Assembly: GCF_002234675.1 (NCBI RefSeq)
Contig: NC_019866.2
Location: 20,364,802-20,428,801, forward strand
Source of the DNA: Oryzias latipes
Taxonomy: Eukaryota; Chordata; Actinopteri; Beloniformes; Adrianichthyidae
DNA: 64,000 nucleotides
Reading direction: 5' to 3'
Positions 49,701 to 58,700 of the stretch are shown here, in pieces. Every line of letters starts with the position of its first letter. The stretch's first letter is position 1. The notes beneath the pieces were generated by a model. That model did no database searches. It had not been told where the DNA came from and saw nothing but the letters and a program-made list of their open reading frames with translations. The position numbers were made by a program, and so were the translations under genes.

Positions 49701-52700
49701 TGTATTTGATGTAAATAAACTACCATCATTTACTTCAGTTTTTTTTGTAAACTTCTTGATCATCAATAAACATTTAGCTATTGATTGGAAATGGAGACAC
49801 AAACGGCTTTTGTGTGAAAATGTGAAAGTTCAACTTGTGAAAGTTCAACTTTTCAAACTACACTTTTACAAAAATAAAAAGGATTAAATGTATAGAAATA
49901 GGTCTGCTCAGTGCCGTCTTAGAAGTAACCAAAAGTAAACCATATTTGACAACAAAATTTCATGTATTTATCTGAATATGAAATATCTGAAAACAAAAAA
50001 AAAAAGATTTTCTTTAATAATAGTGCGACACAATTTAGTGTTGCACCAGTTTATAGGAAGAATTTTGAAATCCATAATAACCAAAGTCATAAAAGAAAAG
50101 CTGGTGCAACACAGCCCAGATCTGAGGTAAACATTACATCTAAAGTAAAGTACATTCTCTGTTTTAGGACGGCTGTTAGTTAGATAAATAACAACACATT
50201 ATCATACGTATGTAGTATGTGTTCATCAAGGTTGATTCCATCAAAATAGTAGTTGGACTTGGTTTATATTTTATAATAAAAGACCTTTTCTCCAAGAGGC
50301 CTTTTCAACTATCAATTAGGAATGATGAAATAAAATAATAATACAATATGAACCAAATTCTGCTATTTTTTTAACTACTACTTTATTGGTGTAGTGGAAA
50401 ATTTAAATTTAAAAAATCTCATCAATACCCAGTTTTTCAAGTTAAAGATGTTTAGCTCCCTTTCTAAGAGGCTTTAATGACCCTTTTCAAAATGTTTTCT
50501 GCTATTAAAACCATCCAGAATGGAGGAGAGTCTTCACTAATTCCGCATTAGAACATCATTCTCTCGTTAAATCACACGTTCTGACTGCTATAATGATACT
50601 TTTAAATGACTTCAACCATGTTGCGACTGGACTTTGGTGCCAATGCAACATTTTTTTTTGTTTTATTAATCTGCTGTTTTGTTTGCTTCTTGGCTCAGTT
50701 CCTGTCATGTTGAAAAGCAGTTTCTGCCCAGTTATAGCATCTCAACAGATAACTGTGCCCTAAAACTGTTGTTTGGTCCGTGTTAGTTTAGTCCTCTTCA
50801 TTTATTAAAGCTCACTTGAATTCTGGTGCAGCTCAGACATTTGAACTCTGGTTAGTCTAAAAACGAGGGTTTTGGTTTGCCTTTTAGAAAAACCTGATTG
50901 GCTTAAGCGTCAGCACATATGTGGATGGAGAATCAACCAAAGTGCAAAGAGAGAAAACTGTCAAAGCACCAGACATCTTTAAAAAAACTATCCACAGCTC
51001 AAATTTAAAGTGGATTCAGAATTTGACAGGAGGTAATGGGGGCCTGAAGGCAACAAAGTAACCACAGTATAACAGAAAAGTGTTTTTAAAATGCTCTTCT
51101 CTCTTGCTACCATGTGAGGCTTTGCTTTAGGCATGTCGCCCCAAACAAACAGCTAATCAAGTGAGGTCTCTCCACGCTTGAGTGCAGAATGAAAGAAAAA
51201 TCAACCTAAAACACGTTTTCAACATTTCCATCCAAATCTGATCAAATTTAAATTCATGAACTAAATGAGTGCAAATGAAGAGCCATTATTTCACACAGGT
51301 AAGTCACTGCCTTGAGAACCAAAGCTATCCTGTTCATTCTGTAAGGGTAAAATTTCCAACAGTAAATAATATTTAGACGGAAATAGACTGTAAAGTGGCT
51401 TGTTATGTGGCTGCTTGAATAAACAGGCTTTCACCACTTGCGCTCAGCAGTTTGTATGACTTATACTTAGTCAAAATGACTGATATTTAATTACTTAAGT
51501 ACACCCAATAAGCAGCCACAGCCTTTTAGTTCCTGAACCATAACAAATGGCAGGACTTGGTTAATCACACGTACGCTGTGTGCTCTAGTTACAGTAAATA
51601 CTGATACTACTCTAGTTGTTAACTTCAGTTTGTATTGTTCTTTATTTTACTGGAAATGCAAATATGTTTTATAACCATGTCCGGATTTTCAAAAGGATGT
51701 GAAATAGTAGAAGATGTACTTTCCTTTAGAGTATCAATGCTTTTATAAATAGACCTAGAATTTCAACTTGTGTTTCCTAAGACGAGAGGAAGATTGGTTC
51801 ATGTCTTGGCAGAAGAGGCAGGCACTGGTCACACAACACTGACCAACTTTCTGTAGCACAATCTGTCAAGATGCCTCAACACTCTTCTGTTGTCTGTGGC
51901 GTCTTCATTTCTCAAACGCACACGTCCCAACACTTACATATGCCGAAAGCAAACAAGTCAATGAAATGAAACTCGAGGAGCCGTATTTGGCTTGCAGCTC
52001 TGCATTCATTCACAGCAATCATAGGCAGCAACAGGGTGCAAAGCTATGCGTTGTTTCCACTGATTTTTATTAAGTAAGAAGAAGTACATTTTCATTGGAA
52101 ATTTCATGTGTGGAGGGTGATTACATTTGGTCATTCCGGTGAGGGGTTAATGAGATGGAGGGGTGACCATATGGAGGACAATTTACAGTTAAAGAGACAC
52201 TTGTTGGAAACAGGTTTCCATCGGTTTCACTGTCATTTTAAATCAAACCAATTGTCCGTTTGGGCCTGTCAATCTCCTAATGTCATTTGTAAGTGTAAGT
52301 TTAAAAAAAACCAGTATCTGTGCTTTATCAAATGCCTTTTTTTTTAAGGGCACATAGCAAGGGATCAATTCAGTGATGTTTGTACAACTTACCGTTGCCG
52401 TAGAAACAGCGAGTGGTTACCGGGGAGACTGACAACAACACACAGAAGTCGTCAGGGAAACAGAAAAAATATAATAAATAATGGAACAAATAATCCGAAT
52501 AACAAAAGAGCCTAAACGTACCCATCCTGGTCCCATGTGAAAATAAGACGTGACAGCAGCAGTGCAACAGTTCAGAACAGATGAAGAAGAAAGAGGAAGA
52601 AAAAGGAGAGAAGGTGCTAGCTGTCGATGCTCTGACCATCATTACATATGTGGGTTAAAAAAAGGGTCTCTGGTAATGTATACTGTAAACAAAATGGTAA

Positions 52701-55700
52701 ATAAAGAGTGATGTGGGGGAACCTTATCAGAACCCCAACAGCTATAGTAATAAAAGGTTGGGGAAAGGATGGAGAGCAGATGCAAATTGGCTCCACCGAT
52801 TCTGTTTTGGACCATTTGGGTCATTTTTCCAATGTGTTACAAGAAACTACTTGTTTTTGTGTGGTTAAAATTACACCACAATGAGGTTAGAGTGTGTTGA
52901 AACTCTGGGCGTGGGTCAAGTGAATTTAACCTTCCTGTTCTTAACCAGTCACCACAAACAAATGGACTGAAGAACTGTCAAACAAAAAGTAGACAAAAGA
53001 TTGAGCAGAGAGAACAATAAAATGAACAGAAAATGCTGAAATCAACTCATAATTACATTTAGAATGACCAAACAGAGAAAAGAAAACCTTGACTGGCAAA
53101 AAGAAATGCCAACACACAGAAAGAAAGAAAGAAGGTCAAAGAGAAAAAAATAATCTTCTCTTTCAAACACTTATTTTCTTACAGACAGAACAGACTCACG
53201 TGGACAAGCTTGCAGGTCATTCAACATTTCGGAGATCAGGTCATGCAATAACAAAATAGTTTCCATAACAAAGCAGGCCTGGTCAATTCCAAAACTGTGT
53301 GTGGTTGGGGGTAGGGGTTTGGGAGGTGCAGGTCATCTCCCATGAATGGTACAGAAGCAACAGGTAAGCCTTAAACTCAGGCCAGCCAAGCCAATAACCT
53401 TTATCATTAGGTTCAATAACCAGAATCATTGGAGAGAACGCTTAAACCAGCTGGAGGCATTGGTCAGAGTGAGCTGAAGGCCAGCTGTGTGTGCTGGCAG
53501 CTTTGGCTGGTGAGAAGGTGCAGGCATCCTTTCCCCGCTCGCATGCATTGATAAAGACGCTCTTACCCATGAGTCTCCCTTACACCTTTTCCACTTTGCA
53601 TGCATTAGTGAGCACTACTTGCACACAAACAGAGTACCTCGACAACTCTCAGATAATGCGTTGCCTTATCTGACTAAAACTCTGCGCAGCAGAGAAGCAA
53701 GCCCTTCCCACTCCAGCAACACAGACGCTTCTCAATCCATCTGTAAGGCCTTTTTTCTAAGTATTTTACAATGTACTAGTTTATAGTAAAACAAATGATA
53801 ACAAAAGTCCATGTTTTTTACAGGCGTTTTCCCATTTCTTATAATGTCCTTCAAAGCAGCCAGACTTTGTGTCAAGAGTATAACAAACATTTTGCAAAAT
53901 GTTTTTAGCAGATATGCGATATTTTCCAACCCATGCATTACTAATACCCCATATCTGCATGTATATTTGCAGAACCACATGCTGCAGGTTTTCTTAGCTG
54001 TGGCAGAACACTGGTACTTGTAAAAGAATGTCTGCTTTTTTTTTTTTTTTTGCACTTCAGCACAAAAATATGAAAGTTTGGCAAAACAAAAGCAGGTGAA
54101 GTAAAACTTCAGGGCAGGATTGGTGAGATCGATGCCAAGAAGTTTTTTCACATTCTTTTTCCACACAGTGGGAAACTGTTGACCTTACTGGGTTCCGTTT
54201 TTAGGCTGACTCATGTGACCTCATGTCCGACTGAAGAAAGCAGCTACTGAACTTCAGTGAATTTCTGAGATGCAGGTTCGGAATGAAGTCGGCTGCAGGC
54301 GAACCCCGTCACCGTGGTGAAAACATCTCTATGGTGCCACCCCATAAGGCTTTGTAATTATAATTTAAACATCTGCCAATTCCAATAATGGACCTATTCT
54401 ATTGTGTACTTTATTGGTTTATTGTCTTCCTTTGGTACAAAAATAGACAGAAAATGAAAGACGCAAACAAAGTGCTTAAAAACGCCAAAGAAGCACTACT
54501 TCACACTACTTTTGAAGATTTTAGTATGTGGCTCCAAGAAAGCGAAATATAAGAAATGGCCTGTGCCTCATGTAAAATCAAGAGCTAGCAGAGAAAACTG
54601 GAAGCATGTTCTCACAAACCAAAGGAGCCACACACAACACGGGCTGCCCTGTTTGGAATTGCATGAGGCAAATACTTGAAATGAGCTACCGTTAAAACCT
54701 GAGGGAACAAACAAGAGACCCAAATGTACTCTGTGTGATGCAAAAGACAGGGCGGTGGATTCAATATCTCAATAAAAGGTTGATCTTTAGCAGATTACTG
54801 TGTGTTAGTCGTAGATGTTGCTTCTCATAGCAGGTAGATGTTAGCGCACCTTAAGAGGACTGCTTCATGTTAGACACCATAACACAGGCAGCAGAGCCAT
54901 GGACGGGTGGAGATGCATGAAGTGTTTAAGTTCATGGGTTTGAACGGAAATACACACTGCGACGGCTATATATATAGACCTCGACGACTATATATAGAGT
55001 GAATATTGGTGAAATGGGATGACAGAGGGGCAGATAAAGACAAGTGAACTGGAGTTGGGCCACTTACATGGACACACTGGTAGTGTACAGGTTAACTGAC
55101 TTCTTCAAAGCGCAGAGTTTTATCCCAGACTAAGAGAAGCAGAGTGCTTTAAGTACAAGAATCTGTGTCTTTCATTCTTTTTCATATAGACTACATGCAT
55201 GCAAACAATGGCAGCTGCTTTTTAAACCACGACTAACCACCTTCCACCGTCATGCACCACAATAAACGCATTCCTTTGTAAATGTATTATCTACACTGCT
55301 GTGGTTGCGCTGGAATACGAGGCACGCAGGTGCAGCTTATTTCATGCTAACAAGATTATTTAATGCACCGTCACTAAACAGCCAAATAAAATAAACATGC
55401 ACATAAAGGCTACGCTACAGCTTCAAATCGTGTAAAATATCCATGAGGAAATATCAACCATGCACACCGAAGCACACCTGATCAGCTAAACCCATGCCAG
55501 TGGATAGCAGAACAGTGCAGAGTCACACACAGTCACTGACAGATCGGCCCGTTTTTCAGAGCTTCTGAATGAAAATGTGTCGCGTTATCTTTGTCAGTTC
55601 CAAAAAAAAAAAACTCTGAAATGATGCGACCATTCAAAGCAAGTCACTGCAGCAACATCATCCACCAGAGAATCGCCTCTAAAACACAAGATCAGCCCCT

Positions 55701-58700
55701 TTGCCTTTCATCAAACTGAAACCCAAAGGTCCTCCTGTGCCAGCCTTTGCAACCTTCCAGCTCATGCACCTTCAGACAAAAAGAGACGGACTCCTGCTGC
55801 TGCTCCACCATGCTGCTAATGACTTGCTACACACCATCACCACTACTGAAGTACAACAGAATACATGCAAAGTGACTGCAGAAAGCAAAGAACAAACCAC
55901 CTACTGCTGGCTAAAGGTGACTAAAGTCATGCAAATCTTAAGGAAACACAGGTTAAACGATGCTAGGGTCAGCGCAGCTTTGAACTTGGTACAGAGGTGA
56001 GACTGATGCAGGCTAAGCCAGCCCCAGCAGCATCCACTCAGCTTGCTGATTGGCTGAAGGTGGGGGTGAAGGGAGGGTGTATATTGCACCAGTGAGTGCA
56101 GGTAGTCTTTTCCATTCTCAACCACACTGCAGCAAAACTGAGAGTGTGAAAATAAAAGCATCCAGCCTCATCCATCATGCAGATAATCGCACATACCTAC
56201 ACACACCCGATCACCACAGAAAGCCCATGCAGAAACCTTGGCTTAAGTCAAGTGATGGGATATGAAGAAGTGGCTGAACATCCCCATTCAAATGAAGAGA
56301 GACTGCTCTCAAAAATTCAACACATGCTTCACTTAAAGGTAGAACAACTCATAGAAATAAAACACATGGAAGCACAAAGACGAACATACAGAATTCAAGT
56401 GTTTCTTAGAAAGAATCAAGACGTCCAAAAAAAGGAGATCATGCTTCAGTGTCGCCGCTATTCCCAGCATGCTGCTGCTGCACCGGGAGCCATTAGCTGT
56501 CACAACAACATCAGCCACAGCATCAGGAGGGGGGGGGGGGAGGGGGGGGGGCACACAAAGGGATTTCCACGCTGGGGGAGAAAACATAAGAGCATCTGAC
56601 AGCGATCTGCCATGCATCGTCCTTTCCCCCTCGAAGCTCTCGTGCCCTCCAGTGCCAGCTACACAAACATCATTCCAACAGTTACACAAAAAGTTTCGAC
56701 ATCAGTGAGTTTGGCATCAGTCAAAAAAAAAAAAAAAAAAAACAGTGAAGAGGCAGTAGGTTAATGTGGAAATAATGCTGCTGAGGTAAAAACACACATG
56801 CTGTGCTTTCGTCTTGTTCTTGCACCCTCCCAATCCTTCCCAGAATGATGAAACACAAAATCAAAAAAGGAAATAGGTCTCTTTGGACTTTTAATAACCA
56901 GAGAAACAGATTGCAGAGGACTGGAGAGTGGGATACCAGTGGGCTGCATCAGAGCATATCACTTTAGGGAAGATGGGAGCTAGCTAGCTGTCAGTGATCA
57001 AGCAGAATTATGATGGGAACACAAGGAGACGACAGAGGGGAGAAAACAAAAAAGAAAAGGAAAATACCTCAATCTTCCGTCCTTCTACCAGGGTGCCATG
57101 CAGCTTTTCCCTGGCTTTCTCTGCATCTGCGCTGTTTTCAAATGTCACAAAGCCAAAGCCCTGTGGCACACAGCAGGTAAGGAAAAGGAGGAGATTGAAC
57201 ACAGAGGAGGACAACACAGAGAGGGAAGCTGCCTTAACACCGAACAGGATTCTCGTGTCAGGGCCGTCCAGTTTTGATGTTAAGTCAATGTACAGACGCG
57301 TTTAGAGGTCCTCGACGCGTCAGCAGCGCCTCTATTGCATCACCACATGATCCGGACGCCACCGCACCGAGTTGAATGGCTTTGGCACGTGACGTGTTGA
57401 TGACGCGATCATTGGGTGGAATCCAAAACCAACATGGAGGAGAATCTGATCTTTCTCCTGAACTTTGTAATGTCTTTTTTTTCCCCATCGAGACTGAAAT
57501 AAAACATAATTTAACTTTCTTGTTCCTCCTTGGACTAACGCGGGACGCAGGTCGTCAAACTGGGAGACGGAAGTGCAAAGTGGCTGTCCTGCAGTCGATG
57601 GTGAACCTCGCCGTACTGAAGTCTCTGCTTGACCTCATGAACCCAGACAGGGAGACGTAATTACTAACGCTTGTCAAAATAAACCTGATCTCCCAACATC
57701 ATCAGTTTCTTCCGCTGATTGTAAATGAGACAAACAGTTAACGCCTCCATGTAGCGATGAGGCTAAAAACTTTAGGTGGTAGCTCCTCCCACGCGCGTCT
57801 GGAGTGTGTAGTTTATAAACACATTTTTGGAAAAGTGTCCAGAAACGAATTTGACGCGCGTCCAAAGAGGGCCGTCTGACACGAATTTGTCCTGCGAATT
57901 GCGTTCGGTGTAAACGCAGCTTCACATGGAATCTCTTGCGCTTTTAGGAAACGTTAGAAATGCAGGCAATGACAATTTCTCACCTGAAATGAAGATAAAT
58001 TGTTACGTACCTTTGAACCCCTCTCATTGAATATAATCTCTACATCCAAAATCTTCCCAAATTGCTGCAAAAAGGGTCAAATAAATGAAGTTAGCAAATG
58101 TCTGATGAGAACCTGCCGTCCATCCTGAAAATCTCCACAGCCCCCCCCCCCCTCCCCCACCCCATCACAGACAAACATGCTGCTAAAAAAAAACTCTGCC
58201 AGGCGTCCAGCTCTGGAAAAATGACACAAAGACTAAGAAAATGCAATGAATTGATTTGGCATTGCTATAAAATATATTTCTAGGTTTTTAGTTTTGTCAT
58301 GACGCATGTTCATATTTTAAATTTGTATAATTTCGACAGGATATATGTTTATAAAGTTATTTCAGGTTTAAGTTGGTTTATTCTGAAAATATTTACCTGT
58401 CTCTTTTATTCAGATTTATGTTTAAAAAATTAAAAGTTTTGAACGTTTTAAAGTTTTAGTGAGTTCAATAAATGTTCATCCTGTTGCCCCAGACCTAAAG
58501 TGTGTTTTGGGTTTTGCCCCCTTTGTCCAATTGAGTTTGAAAAGTCACAAAAAATAGATTTTTTTTTTATTTTTCTGTATTCATTATTTGTAGTGAGCTA
58601 TTTGGGAAAAACTTATAAAAATGTTTTAAAATGTATATTTGTGAGATATTTGTGTATGGGGGGGGGGGGGGGGGGGGGACAAAAAACATTGTTTTAAGAG

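Noticed and set aside
49821..49850. Perfect 15-bp tandem duplication
   Set aside because: A simple local duplication with no sign of function.
57376..57660. 94-codon frame inside the TIR element as a transposase or gene
   Set aside because: No transposase motif could be seen; probably chance within a non-autonomous element.
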